From Centroberyx gerrardi (lineage: Eukaryota > Chordata > Actinopteri > Beryciformes > Berycidae), in contig NC_136002.1 in the NCBI RefSeq assembly GCF_048128805.1, positions 33,855,042-33,919,041 on the forward strand: a stretch of DNA of 64,000 bases. Reading direction: 5' to 3'. A model generated the notes under the pieces. That model searched no databases and was not told where the DNA came from. It was given only the letters and a program-made list of their open reading frames with translations. Shown in pieces: positions 1-12,488 of this stretch. Each line of letters begins with the position of its first letter. Position 1 is the stretch's first letter. Made by a program: the position numbers and the translations under genes.

Positions 1-527
1 CTGAATTTTCATGCCATAATATACAACTATTTAACAATAAAAAAAAAAGTGGATTTTTATATCAGAATCTCATTCCTCTTCCTTCCTGGTAAACAGAGTA
101 TCTTTAATGGTGACATCACACTGCACCAGGAGGAGGAAATAACCCCAACCAATAAAACCCCCCTCCGCCCCCCTAACTGATCTCCCATTGGTTTAGACTT
201 TTGAATGCACAGGAATGTATGAGTGTGTGTGTGTGTGTGTGTGTTACATGTTGATTTGCTCTTTAAAGGACAGTTCAGTCTGACTGGAGTTTCCATCACT
301 GCAGATGGTTTTCAGCTTTTATCACGTTAGCAGATATTTGATATTTTCCTTCATCTCAGTTGTTTTTCAAAGTAAAATAATATTCTGAAACAAACTGTCT
401 AAATGTTACGAGTTTCTCCCAGTGAAGAAGAGAGCAGCAGTTTAAAGGGACGGTCCACCCAGTTAAAACTCAGTTAAACTTAATTTTCTTCTTTAGTTTG
501 ACTCTTGAGTTCTGATGATCTGATGAT
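1..527. other. intergenic, no gene seen
   Basis: Unique-looking AT-rich DNA with a short (GT)n at 219..243. The ORF through the reverse-strand (CA)n is not supported by anything else. Confidence 0.6.
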
Positions 528-555
528 TTGATTTCCAGAGAGCTGCTGGGCGAGC

Positions 556-584
556 GAGGAGAGAGAGAGAGAGAGAGAGAGAGA

Positions 585-617
<33 letters not shown>

Positions 618-621
618 CAGA

Positions 622-653
<32 letters not shown>

Positions 654-657
654 CAGA

Positions 658-724
<67 letters not shown>

Positions 725-728
725 CAGA

Positions 729-795
<67 letters not shown>

Positions 796-799
796 CAGA

Positions 800-853
<54 letters not shown>

Positions 854-855
854 AC
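556..855. repeat. complex GA-rich microsatellite
   Basis: About 300 bp of GAGA punctuated by GACA at semi-regular spacing, giving a higher-order period of about 20-80 bp. Long Ser/Leu and Arg/Glu ORFs over it are repeat artefacts. Confidence 0.95.
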
Positions 856-899
856 ATCATAGGAGGGAGAAATACATACATAAATAAATGGGGAAATAA

Positions 900-1400
900 T
901 AATAATAATAATAATGATAATAACAACTTTATTTGTATAGCACTTTTCTGGGAAACAATATTTACAAAGTGATTTACATACAATAAAACCCAAGGAGACA
1001 GTTTTTTTTTTTTTTTGTTCACCTTTATTTATTCAGGGGAGTTTCACTGAGAGCAATGCTCTCTTTTTCAGGAACGCCCTGATCACATTCACACCTGGAA
1101 GCTGATCAGTACAACCAGTCTGATCTGCTGCCACTGAGCAGCTCCACTGGAGCGGTTGGGGTTAAGGGCCTTGCTCAAGGGCACCTCAGTGGTGGTAATG
1201 AGGGAGGGGCAAGCGCTGCTTTTCACTTTCCCCACCCAGATTTATCCTGCCGGTCCGGGGGATTGAACCGACGACCTTCCGGTCACAAGCTCGCTTCTCT
1301 AACCTTTAGGCCACCACTGCCCACCACAGTGATGTACAAGCACCACAATTAAATAAAATAAAGTTGAATAAAAAAAAGAATAAATAAATAAATAAAAATT
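900..1400 (-). mobile_element. LINE-type 3' tail interrupted by a tRNA-derived SINE
   Basis: Plus-strand CTTTATTTGTATAGCACTTT followed by CAAAGTG at 930..970 is the reverse complement of the common fish L2-type LINE 3' tail. Similar tails occur at 11765, 34505 and 48410. The rest of the tail resumes after 1325. The SINE lies inside it. Confidence 0.6.
1017..1325 (-). mobile_element. tRNA-derived SINE, near full length
   Basis: On the minus strand a tRNA-like head shows an A box (TGGCCTAAAGGTTAG, plus positions 1300-1315) and a B box (GGTCGTCGGTTCAATCC, 1260-1276). The body and an AATAAATAAAGGT tail follow. The pol III boxes are intact enough to be recognised; activity is not implied. Confidence 0.8.
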
Positions 1401-2500
1401 AGGAATAAAAGGTGATACAAGGGATACACAGATACAACTAGAAATCAGAGATAGAACTAAAAACAGAAAATATTTTTTTCTGTTTTTAGAAGGGATTTAA
1501 AGGTGATGACCATATAGATCATTTTCCTTGTTGATGCATTGTCTTATTGTTCTTACTTACTATGCATTTATGCACGCTGTTATCTATTTATATATTTTTT
1601 CTCGATTTTTATGAATTTTATTTTTTAACATTTATTTATTTTGTATTTATTAATGGATTTTTTCATTTATTTCTAATTATGGGCGATTCTGTCCTCCATA
1701 GAAGTTCAATAAATCAGCAGTTTATCATTAGTTTCTGTCTTTTTATGTATGGAGTAAAAAAGAGAATGAATTTGGGGCAAAAAATTATTATATATATATA
1801 ATTTTATATATATTATAATTTTTAAAATAATGTTTGTATTACACAATACTTGTTGCAAACAGATAGAAAACACCTGTTGTGAACTTCTATCATTATGCCT
1901 GTAAAATAAAATAAAACTAGCATTTTTTAAACTAAACTACTAAACTACTAAATCTGACAATAAAAAAAAAACTAAAAATAAATGTGTAAAAAAACAACAC
2001 ACACAGACACACACAAAAAGATAACACAACCAAACCCACAGTGAAAACTAACTAAAACTAAACTGACATTGAATTAAAAAATGGAACAGTATATAAAAAC
2101 TAAAGATGAAATCTGAAGCTATAATAACCCCGGTGTGCACGCTGCAGCTCTCTCTGCATCAGTGTGGAGAGAAGCTGAGGATAAATGAATGTAAAGACAT
2201 TATAAGAAGTATCAGGACAAATTCAAACAGGCTTCGTATTTGACAGAAGAAACTGAGGAAGGTTTCCCCAGGAGCTTCTGTGGCTCTGAAATCAGGACAA
2301 AACTTTCTGTCCAGAAAAAGTTGTTTTGACTAAAACACAAAATAACAACTATACGTTCTATGTGGTTCATTACTGTCTAAATGTTTATTTCTGAGAGCAG
2401 AATATTGTATTTTAGTGGTACTGACCATTTAGCTGAGAGTATGCTGAAATATATACAATAAAAAATGGCTTTACTGTGAGGTGAAATGTAAAGGTATTGA
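1400..2500. other. AT-rich intergenic DNA
   Basis: No coding signal, RNA gene or named element recognised. Several A/T-rich simple stretches. Confidence 0.5.
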
Positions 2501-2519
2501 AAAACGGACAGAAGTTTCA

Positions 2520-2775
2520 AAACAATTTTCAACTGTTTTCATTTAGTGCTAAAAAGAATGCAGGACAGTCCAATTTTGTATGATATAGCCCGTCTGCCTT
2601 TTGTAATGGTTGCAATATAATTTTTACGAAAAGCTGGAATTATGTCAAAAGACTTTGTGATGAGCAGGATTTAATAATCAAGAAAAATGGCACTAGTTGA
2701 ATTCCAAATATGTCAAGATGATGAACATGGTGAAATGATTTTTACAGAGGAATCTGATTCATACTCAATCTCTTT
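2520..2775. repeat. direct-repeat copy 1 (partner 4640..4920)
   Basis: About 260 bp shared in the same orientation with 4640..4920, recognisable by AAGAATGCAGGACAGTCC, GATGAGCAGGATTTAATAAT and TGATTTTTACAGA. There are small indels and no ORF. Confidence 0.8.
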
Positions 2776-2778
2776 AGT

Positions 2779-2822
2779 CGCAACACTTCAGATATAGATA
2801 TATATATAGATATATATATATA

Positions 2823-2855
<33 letters not shown>

Positions 2856-2872
2856 ATATCTGAAGTGTTGCG
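2779..2872. repeat. 94-bp near-perfect palindrome with AT core
   Basis: CGCAACACTTCAGATATAGA at the left edge is mirrored as its reverse complement at the right edge, ending TGAAGTGTTGCG. The core is (AT)n with symmetric TAGATA and TATCTA. It would form a long hairpin or cruciform. A further (AT)n tract runs to about 2920. Confidence 0.9.
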
Positions 2873-2927
<55 letters not shown>

Positions 2928-3009
2928 ATCAAAAATGGCTTTACTATGAGATAAAATGTAAAGGTAGTGAAACAGAAGTTTCAAAAACTCCACAGCTCAA
3001 ATCTATAAC

Positions 3010-3870
3010 TTCAATTTAATGTTAGTCTTACCTTGTTCCACAGTGCAGTCTGTCCAAGTTAAGCTCCTTTTACTGAGGAGGCTGTCGGATGTCGGATGGT
3101 TTTATGGCTCCGCTGAGTTACATATTCATGAAGAGTTACTGCAGGCGGTCTGGCCTGTGCCGGTTTGTCCTGCTGTGTGTTGATGCTGTGGCAGGCAGCA
3201 GTACTGAGCCTGGTTGGATGGACACAGTAAAACCTGTTTTGTTTTTTTACAGAGAAATTTTGAGAAGTGAGGAGCAGCTAAACCTGGGGACACATTCAAA
3301 GATTTTTCCAATCATAAGCGACAATGAAAAGATTGGGCAGCGCACATTTAACAACTATTTGTAGATTTCCAATCTCTTGTGACTCTCACACATAACGGCT
3401 GTCTTTGAGGAGCACAAATCTAAAGACCACAGACCGTATTCAAAAGCCTGAGAATAAGCGGCCGCAGTTCTGTCGCCAGAAGATGAGTGTTTGTGGTTCA
3501 CCTGCACTAGCAAGAATGTATTTTTCCACAATATTTTGATGCCAAAAATATAAGTGTAGCCCATACAGCTTGTGGCAGTTGTGGGTTGTGCTGCAATTTG
3601 CATGGAAAAAAGACTGAGAACACATTCAGGTTTCTTTTTCTTTCCCGGCTCAGCCATCGCACACGTTGGATCTTGTGTTTTCACTTCCGGTATTGAAAAT
3701 TGGTGTTAAGATTTGAGTCTTTGAGGAGCGCAAACCACACGATCATGCAAAGACCAGCCCCGATAAAATGAAACATGTTTGATCTAATCATGACGTTGCC
3801 GATTTGGATCACAGGAGAAAGATTTGAGTCTTTCCCACACACATAAAGCTTACAGCTGCGACTATACAGC
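3010..3870. other. intergenic DNA without supported gene
   Basis: Short ORFs exist on both strands but show no domain, no splice context and no repeat in known families. Two related fragments around TTTGAGGAGC (3400 and 3720) hint at old repeats. Confidence 0.4.
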
Positions 3871-3871
3871 G

Positions 3872-4425
3872 CAACCCTGGACTACCTGAACTACCTGGAC
3901 TACCTGGACTACCCTGAACTACCCTGGACTACCTGGACTACCCTGAACTACCCTGAACTACCTGGACTACACTGAACTACCTGGACTACCCTAAACTACC
4001 CTGGACTAGCTGAACTACCTGGACTAACCTGAACTACCCTGGACTACCCTGAACTACCTTGGACTACCCTGGACTACCCTGAACTACCCTGGACTACCCT
4101 GAACTACCCTGGACTACCTGGACTACCCTGGACTACCCTTAACTACCTTGGACTACCCTGGACTACCCTGGACTACCTTGGACTACCCTGAACTACCCTG
4201 GACTACCCTGAACTACCCTGGACTACCTGGACTACCCTGGACTAACCTTAACTACCCTGGACTACCCTGAACTACCCTGGACTACCTGGACTACCCTGGA
4301 CTACCCTTAACTACCTTGGACTACCCTGGACTACCCTGAACTACCCTGGACTACCTGGACTACCCTGGACTACCCTTAACTACCTTGGACTACCCTGGAC
4401 TACCCTGGACTACCCTGGACTACCG
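3872..4425. repeat. 10-bp minisatellite (CCTGGACTAC family)
   Basis: About 55 copies of a 10-bp unit with GGACTA, GAACTA and TTAACTA variants. Variant units recur in the same order over longer periods, showing a higher-order structure. Confidence 0.95.
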
Positions 4426-4639
4426 CAGACTCTGCCTGATCTGAAATTGTTGCCAAATCAGGCTTTGTGTAATGTGCCCCAAGCTTTAGTTAGAAATATA
4501 CTGCAATGTGATGTAATTGGTCAATCAAGATCAATCAACCAATCAATCAATCAAGCTAGATCACAAGGTGAGTCAGTAAAATCCATACCACAACTAAACT
4601 GCCGCATTACGGAGAAAATACAAAATTCCTATCAATTAA

Positions 4640-4920
4640 TTTTCAGTTGTTTTTATTTAGTGCTAAAAAGAATGCAGGACAGTCCCATGTTGTATGATGT
4701 AGCACATGCCTCTGACTTTTGTAATACTTGCAATATAATTTTACCAAAAGCTAGAAAAAATGTCATGAAGGTCTTCTTGATGAGCAGGATTTAATAATCA
4801 AGAAAAATGGCACTCGTAGAATTCCAAATATGATAAGAGATGGTATGAATGCAATAACACGAACATGATATGAAGTGAAATGATTTTTACAGAAGAATCT
4901 GATTAACACTCAATCTCTTT
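4640..4920. repeat. direct-repeat copy 2 (partner 2520..2775)
   Basis: Second copy of the 260-bp repeat, about 2.1 kb downstream and in the same orientation, with an extra short segment near 4840. Confidence 0.8.
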
Positions 4921-5099
4921 CTCATCCATCAGTGGAGAGGAGGAAAAAGGGTAAAAACTTTTCATGTTCATTCAGGTTTTCCAGGAAGAATGTTTGTCTT
5001 TCTGGCACTTCAGATACATAGAAAACATTACCATTTCTCTGAACTCTGTAGCTACTAATGGGACACCACCTATCAATTCTGGTATTTTTCTTTCTTTGA

Positions 5100-5500
5100 A
5101 AACTTTTTTGTGAAAACTGCCATGGTCTGTCATGCACTTGCTCTTCAGATTCTGCCGAGCGATTCAGAAAGTCTGGTGTTTCCCTCGTCAACGGCTTGTT
5201 CTCGCTCGGAGAAACGATCGAGCCAATCAGCGCCTTTGTGGGCGGGACTAAAGTTTGAACCATTCGTGCAACAGTTTTTCATATGGATTTCGGAAGAATA
5301 ATATTTGTTGAAATCACCCCCTTAACCAGCATATTGTCTTATATTCAAAGACAATATTTTTGTCAAAAACGACCAACATTCTTGGTGAAGTTAGAAAATA
5401 CACCCAGCATCAAAATCAGCCCCCCCACACAGAAAATAAATCTGTTTGGGAACCAAACTGACATTCAGGCTGAATATCAGGCTGGGCCTAGCCTCCTGTA
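5100..5500. mobile_element. MITE-like repeat (partner 24551..24968)
   Basis: Shares AATAATATTTGTTGAAATCA, TTTTTGTCAAAAAC, CACAGAAAAT and the ending GAATATCAGGCT with 24551..24968. The better copy starts TAGCCTGG and ends CAGGCTA, suggesting short terminal inverted repeats. Confidence 0.6.
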
Positions 5501-5964
5501 TTGATCAACCACTGCTGCATTGGCAGAAAAGTCAAATTTGGAATCACTACTCTATTAAATCACATGTTAAGATGGATATATTTGTTTTGCAGTATACAAA
5601 CACCTTGAAGGCAGTCCAACTGAGTCTCAATCTGTCAACAGCCTGGTGAAATCCTGGCCTTTAATCGTCCCTCCTACTGAACAAGACACCACAATTAAAC
5701 ACATGATGGAAACAATATGACACCAGCCCCCCTACAGGATGATGTGTTCATGTTCTTCAGAGAAGGAGCCAGGTCCGTCTCGGCTTTTCATCTGAGGAGA
5801 TGGTTTCTTTTCACCGAGAGGGGAGAGGACCGGCTTAAGAGGGCTCGATTGTTCGATTTGCTTTGTTCTTTCAACAGTTCCTGGCCCGGAGAAGCCGAGG
5901 TCCAAACCTCCTATTGAGAAAGACTAACAGGAGAGCTTCAGTGTCACTGCAGGGGGCAGGACGG

Positions 5965-6170
5965 AAAAAGGCCTGGTCAGAGTGATCAGGGTGTTTAGAG
6001 ACTGTCCTGTACCCAGAAAGGCACAGGTTCAATCCCTGAAACAACCAATGTGTACATCAACAGCTGTGTGTCCTGTTGAAGTGTTGTAAAGCAAGACACT
6101 GAACCCCTGCTTTACTGTATCCACGCTTCCACACTGCGAGCAACACGATCACCAAGTCAGCGTCAGTCCA
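5965..6170 (+). mobile_element. degraded tRNA-derived SINE head and body
   Basis: A-box-like GTGTTTAGAGACTG near 5990, B-box GGTTCAATCCC at 6026..6036, and the usual AAGCAAGACACTGAACCCC body. A likely tail of the same class (GTAAGTTGCTCTGGGTAAG) appears at 6648..6705, so the copy may have been split by later DNA. Confidence 0.6.
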
Positions 6171-6719
6171 TTCATCTGCTACAGAGCTGAGCGACCAGGG
6201 AAACTCAGCTGGTGAACTTTTCACCATCATTAGTGATCAAAAGCCAATCAGATTTCTGCACTTCCTTGTTTCCCTACCAATGTCTCATGAACAACAGTTC
6301 AAAATGGAGAAGTTGATTCCAGCCATTCAACGCTTCCCAGTTCTCTACAGCTTTTTTTTGAAAGATGACAGGAATAAACGTATCAAAACGAAGCTTGGAG
6401 AACGGTTGATCCATCATTGGGTTGATGGTAAGCTCTGAAGTCACTGAGTTTTTTCTTTTTCTTTTCCCAGTAATGCTACCTACTTAACGCTTGCTAGCTA
6501 GCTATGTTAACTCATCAAATGTAAGGTTATGAAAGTCAATACCACAGGATTTGCCTGTTCAAAACTTTGTACTTTGAGTGTCTGGCCCTGCCCACAATCA
6601 GTCAGAACAGAATGACTCAACCAAGTTGATCACAATGTCAACGCACCGTAAGTTGCTCTGGGTAAGGGTTAGAAGAACTTCAGCTAAATGCATTATGTAG
6701 AATGGGCTGTGGTAATTAC

Positions 6720-7264
6720 AGCAGTTTCAATTATTTTCTGAGCGCTGGCTCATTCCAACAAGATATCCTTCAGCTAATCTTGTTCATGTCAAACTGGCGC
6801 CTGGCTTCCCCAACTTTTTCGCAGTGGGACCCACAGTGATAGGTGTTAGTTTTCTTGGGCCCCAACAGGGAAGTTAGTTAGCTAGCTTACAGGTTAGTAA
6901 GCTACTAGCTAGCTACCTAAGCTAGCGTAATGTGAACCTACAGTATATCCCTGTGAATTCTTGAGATCGATTTGTTTCTAATGTGTTTTTCAGTGGAGAA
7001 TATGTGAAATGATAAATGTTTGTATGATGCATCTTGGTTCACAACAGCAGCACAGAGCTGGGCTTGACTTGCTCTTCCAGGTATTGTTTCCCAACCCGAG
7101 TGTTCAAAACGTCCATCTGCATAAGGGCAGTAATTAAGGCTCTATTAATAACAATTATTAGTCATTTATCGATGTTTACCAGTCTGCTGTCTATTAAAGG
7201 CATCATGAGCACAATGTTGATCATCACTGCTCACAGGGAGTTCAGATCTCATCGTCTGGTCAGC
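6720..7264. other. 3' flank of clrn1
   Basis: Contains TAGCTAGCTA-type short repeats and probably the clrn1 3' UTR on the minus strand. The plus-strand ORF at 7034..7552 is antisense to exon 3 and not supported. Confidence 0.5.
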
Positions 7265-7530
7265 TCAGTACATGAGATCCACCGCCCCGCTGTTCAGGTC
7301 CGACTCTTTGGCTTCCTGGAAAGGAAACTGGATCCCTGCCAGGCGGATCAGCAGGATGTTGAGTCCGTGGAGGAGGAAGACGAGGAAGAGGAGCCAGAAG
7401 GATCGGTCGTAGTGCTCGGTGTGTGTCTGGTAGACGAAGGTCACCTCGTTGAAGTTGGCGATCCGCTCGGACAGACGATGGAGCTTCACCTCCGACGCAA
7501 ACAGAATCATCACCAGGCAGCTGCACAGAC
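7265..7530 (-). CDS. clrn1: clrn1 exon 3 (terminal coding exon)
   Basis: The exon starts after CTGCAG at 7531 and encodes the third and fourth membrane segments. It contains ASEVKLHRLSERIANFNE, NILLIRLAGIQFPFQEAK and the C-terminal DLMY followed by a stop at 7265. A later in-exon AG would put a stop codon in frame at once, so the first acceptor is the right one. No clear poly(A) signal was found below 7265. Confidence 0.95.
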
Positions 7531-9278
7531 CTGCAGGACGAACATGGACTAACTATAAACCACTATTCAAAAAAACATGTACCTGCACAAAGCACTTGGA
7601 CAATTTTTAACCTGTAATTCTAATTTGACTATGTATGCATGGACACTGAACAGGTGGAAAATTAGTGTTATGTATTAAGGCTTTGAAAACTATTATTGTC
7701 AAGGGCTGATGGGTAATGTAGTTGTGTTATATGATGGCTAATTGAACTCTGTAAGATGCTCAGTGTGTGAGTTCTTTTGTCGTGCGTCATAGACATGACA
7801 ATCAGAGTATAGTCAGATCAAAGTAATATAAATCAAAGTAATAATTCACAACATTTTCCTCTAAATAACTGTCTGTCTGCTCTTTCCTGGGAAAAATCCT
7901 CTGCTGCACAGGAAGTGATGTGTTTTACGTTTCCGGTTTGTTTGGAATCAACAGAAGAAGAAGAAGAAGAACTGGGTAGTTAGCATGAGCAGTGATAGCC
8001 ACCATGACTGAACAGACAGAGAAAAGAGAAACTGCATCAACAGGAAATCCAAGCTCCGCCCACACTGTTTGATTGACAGGTGATCTGTGGGAAGTGCCGT
8101 GCAGAAACAGCACAGTGAGGCTGAGCAACAAAGATGGAGACTAAATAAATAAAACACGAGGATCTCCCAGATTACCGCTTTAAGTCCCAGTTGAAAGATG
8201 CTAGTTTTGTCTTGGCTCTGAAACCCGGTCTGAGCAGCGTTGGATTGGATGCACTGTGTTGAAATATCACAGGATTGTTGTTTCTGACTAAATACATCCG
8301 GCTGTTTCAGGTTGCATCTCTAAGTGTCCCGGCCCGGCCCCCTGGTTTCCTAACGGGGTTTTATTCCACACAGCTGGGACTCGTCTCTCCTGCCCGGTGC
8401 TGTGTTTCTGTAATTGCAGCTGTTATAAACAGAGCTGCTGCAGCTCTCTGTTCTATTCCAGATACTGGCTGCTGTCCTGGTTCAGGTCGGCTGTTTGTAT
8501 GCATCATTAATAACCTGCTCCAACTTGTACCAACCAATAAACACTATTTCTACTTATCTGTCTCCTGCCGTCCCCACATTGTCTCTGTCTCGCTCTCAAT
8601 TCAATTCAATTCCGTTAAATTCAAAACACAGGAAGGATGTTGTACAAAAGGCCAGCTGTTTTCCAGCAGTTTAGCCCCCCCTGCTGGACATTCTTGCCAG
8701 ACTATTAACTTTATGAAAAGTTAATTGGTAGAACTTTATTTGCTGGGGAAGTGTCAGTCATTCATCACCCCAGTTCTCTGGCCTATCAGTGCACTCAATG
8801 TGCGGGACTTTGAACTACTTGACTACTTATTTCTGTTCAGTTTGCTCTCCTCCATCCTCAGGCGGTTGTTTCTCCACGTTGCCCGTTGGCTTGTGATTTG
8901 ATGCTGTTCCCTGTGGAGTCTGATGTAACCACACACATCTTTGAAAGTTTGGATCATCAAGTGTGGTTGCCCTTTGTATTATTTTGGTTGCCATTTGGTA
9001 TAATAAATCTTTCATTGATTGGACATGAATGACTTCTGACCGGACTATCTTACGCTCCGGGTTAACAAGCAATTCTGGTTATCTCCACTCACATACAGAT
9101 GTGTTTGCCAAAGCACCACTTGAGGTAATATTATAGTTGTAGTAATACTAGCAGTACCAGCATTAGTAGTAGTAAGAGTACTGGTACAAGTAGTAGTACT
9201 TTCTAGTAGTAATAGCTGCACTAGTAGCAGCGTTAATAGTAATACCAGTAGCAGTACTAGTACTAGTAGTAGCAGTAG

Positions 9279-9312
<34 letters not shown>

Positions 9313-10435
9313 TGTAGTACTATTCGCAGTGTTATTAGTAGTACAGAGATGTAATTGTGTGTTTCTCACAGCAAATGAAGTTCCAGAGGTAAAGTCCCAT
9401 GGGGCCTTGCAGCGTCTCGTAGGGGCGGCCGAAGGCGTTGAAGAAGAAGAAGCCGGTGGCCACAGAGGAGAAGAGGATCAAGACACCACAGAAGAAGATG
9501 ACAGTGACGTGGAGGCCTGCTGGGATAGCGTCCATCAGGTCAGGGAAGACTGGGAGAGAAAGAGACAGAGAGAGAGAGAGAGAGGGACAGAGAAACTATC
9601 ACAATGTGTTGTGGTAATTATTTCTATATTGCATTGTTGGCAGTGCTGGGCGGTACTGTGTTACAGTAATATCATCACACCCTCAGTCAAAAGTTTGTTC
9701 ACACCACATTTTTCTTTATTTTTACTATTTTCCACATTTTAGAATAACAGTAAAGACTCAAAACTATGAAATAACACAAATGGAATTATGCAGCGAGCAA
9801 AAAAGTGTTAAACAAATCAAAACTATCTTATATTTTAGATTATTTGCCTTGATGGAAAGGCAAAGGCTTTGGAAAGAAATTCATACATAGGATCAACTTC
9901 ACTGTTTATATTTGTCTAAGAAACTAATTTCAAGCATTTAAGCAGAAACCTTTAGATCAAAATGCTTTAAGAGACTGAAACAGAACATTCAGTCAGGAGT
10001 CCAGGTTGTGGACTGGTAGTGTACGTTTCCCAGTAAGCAGTAGTATAACAAATTACTATTTCAGTTTCGGCAATAATGCAGCTGATTTGTTGTCCTCATA
10101 ATTATTCGTCATCCACACTCACATTGAGCTGCTGACAGGAGAAATGATAGAAAAGTTTCTTTGTCTGGTGGAAGTTTTCCCTCGTCTTTGATTTCCTCAG
10201 TAAAAGCACGACAGGAACGTCGAACATCGACGCTGTTTGGTTTCCTGATCGTTCAGGAGAGCAAACTGACTGATGTGACTTTAGAAGAAGAGAGGAGGAG
10301 GAACGACTAGAGGAACTAAACACCGCTTCAGGGAATAATTAGGGACTGATGATACCAAGTCAACTGGTGATTAGTTTTGCATGTATGCATTTCAGATCAA
10401 CTCAGATCAAGTCTAGTTAAAGTATTAGTGACATT

Positions 10436-10481
<46 letters not shown>

Positions 10482-12413
10482 TCTCTCTAACAGTGATCCA
10501 GCCTCTATCAGTTCATGAAGCTTCTCCTCTGTCTGTTCTGAACAGCCGGAGTCTGGTCGCTCTTTCCTGGGAAAAATCCGCCACAGCAAAATGAAAAAAA
10601 ACAACAACGAAACAGCACAGCAATGAGCACAAAAATAAAAATGAGGACCTCGCAGATTAGCACTTTAAATTGATTTATAAAGCACTTTCAATGAACAACT
10701 TAGTCACAAAGAGCAGCAAAGGACATAAATACAGGTAAAAACAAGAGACCGGGCATTACAAATATTAAGATATGGGGCCACAGCTTGTGTGTATGTGTGT
10801 ACGTACGTGTGTGTATGTGTATATGTGTGTATGTGTGGCTTATACATGCATTTGTGCATCCTTTAGCATGTGGGTAAGCATTCATGAGTTGCAGCACAGC
10901 ACAGCGGCTGGTGGGGGACAAAGAGGGGAACAAACAGGTTTTGTTCTCCTCCTGTCAGGCAGAAAGTCATTTTGACAAACATCCAGAGCTCGTTAGCGGA
11001 GGACGGCGGGTCCAGCTCCCTCTTTTCTCATCCGGTCTCCAGTTTCCAGTTTCCAGAGGCCTCCAAACCCAAAGCAAACGCCCCTCTGAGCCCGTCAGAC
11101 AAAACACATGATGAGTTTATTTCTGAAACACCATTTATCCATTTTGGAAAAAAAATCCTTACCTGAAGTTATTATGGAGGATCCTGTAAAAGTGTTGCTT
11201 TGGTGTTCATGTCATCATATATGCTTCAACCCCCAATTCTCCAACTTGCTGTTACACCCAAACACATCATCCAATCACCATTTAAATTGGTTTCTTGATG
11301 CTGCAAACATCCCCTTTATAGGACTTGGAATCAAGTCTCTATCTCTGTTAGTTTCGTAGTTTATGCTAAAAAATGATGATTGGTTAATGACAGAAATCAA
11401 AGCCAGTTGATCCTTGGTCCAAAGACGAGATTTCATGGAAAGCCGTTCATAAGTTTTTAAGACATCCTGCTGGTGGAGGAAGTGTTTTAAAATGTGACCC
11501 TGCTCACCAAGGAAAGGTTTAGCAGTTATTCCTTATTATTCTGTTTTCGACTCTCCTCAGTCTCAGGATCAAAATAATGTTCTTCATGTTCTGCAGATAA
11601 ATGTAGTTTAGTTCAAAGTTGAATTGAATGAGTTAAACTGAATGAACGTCGTCACAATCCTGGCTCCTGATTGGCCGACAGCAGCGGCTCCTCGAATTCA
11701 AATGAGGTAAACCTGCTGAGTGGAGGCTTTCAGATATAGATAATAATATTGATAATAATAATAATAATTTTATTTATATAGCACTTTTCAAAAGAAGATT
11801 ACAAAGTGCTTTACAGAACAAGATAAAAACACCAACAGAGTTCAAAATTGTCATAAAACATGAGAATAAAAGTTGGACTAAAAGTATTAAAATAAGAGAA
11901 TAAGACAGGGATAAAAGGGAAAATAAAATAATAAAAACAAGATATAAAATAGTAAAAGAGAAGGAATAAAAGCCACACTAAGAAAATGCCTTTACATAAA
12001 AGTAAGTTTTAAGGAGAGACTTAAAAGATGATGCTGATTTTGCAGGCTGAGATCCTCGGGGACCTTTAAGCTCCAACATCAACAGTGTTTCTGTGTTTCT
12101 TTGTGTGAGCGGTTCATAAAATCTCCTCTGCTGCCCGAGTCCGCTCAGCGTCTCACTGCTGTTCACACTTCAGAGTCCAATTACTTCTGCAGCCATTTCC
12201 CAACCAGTGAGGCGTTTAGCGGCTGATGGATCATCCTTCCCTCCTGGACGCACCAACACACGCCTGCACACCGTCAGACTCAACACTCCTACTGTGTGAA
12301 CATTTCTATATATGTGCACCTATTATTTTCCCCTTGAGGGTTATTCTGCACGTGTTTTGTAATACTCTTGTCATTTAGTATTTATCAGTGTGAAAAAGAC
12401 GCACGGTTTGGGA

Positions 12414-12488
<75 letters not shown>

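Noticed and set aside
480..1022. Long Ser/Leu ORFs on the minus strand and an Arg/Glu ORF on the plus strand
   Set aside because: They are translations of the GA/CT microsatellite; no complexity outside the repeat.
1255..1320. Possible tRNA gene from A and B boxes
   Set aside because: The head continues into a SINE body and tail; the cloverleaf is degenerate, so it is a tRNA-derived SINE.
7034..7552. 172-codon plus-strand ORF
   Set aside because: Antisense to clrn1 exon 3; the Glu-rich part is the reverse of the clarin membrane segment.
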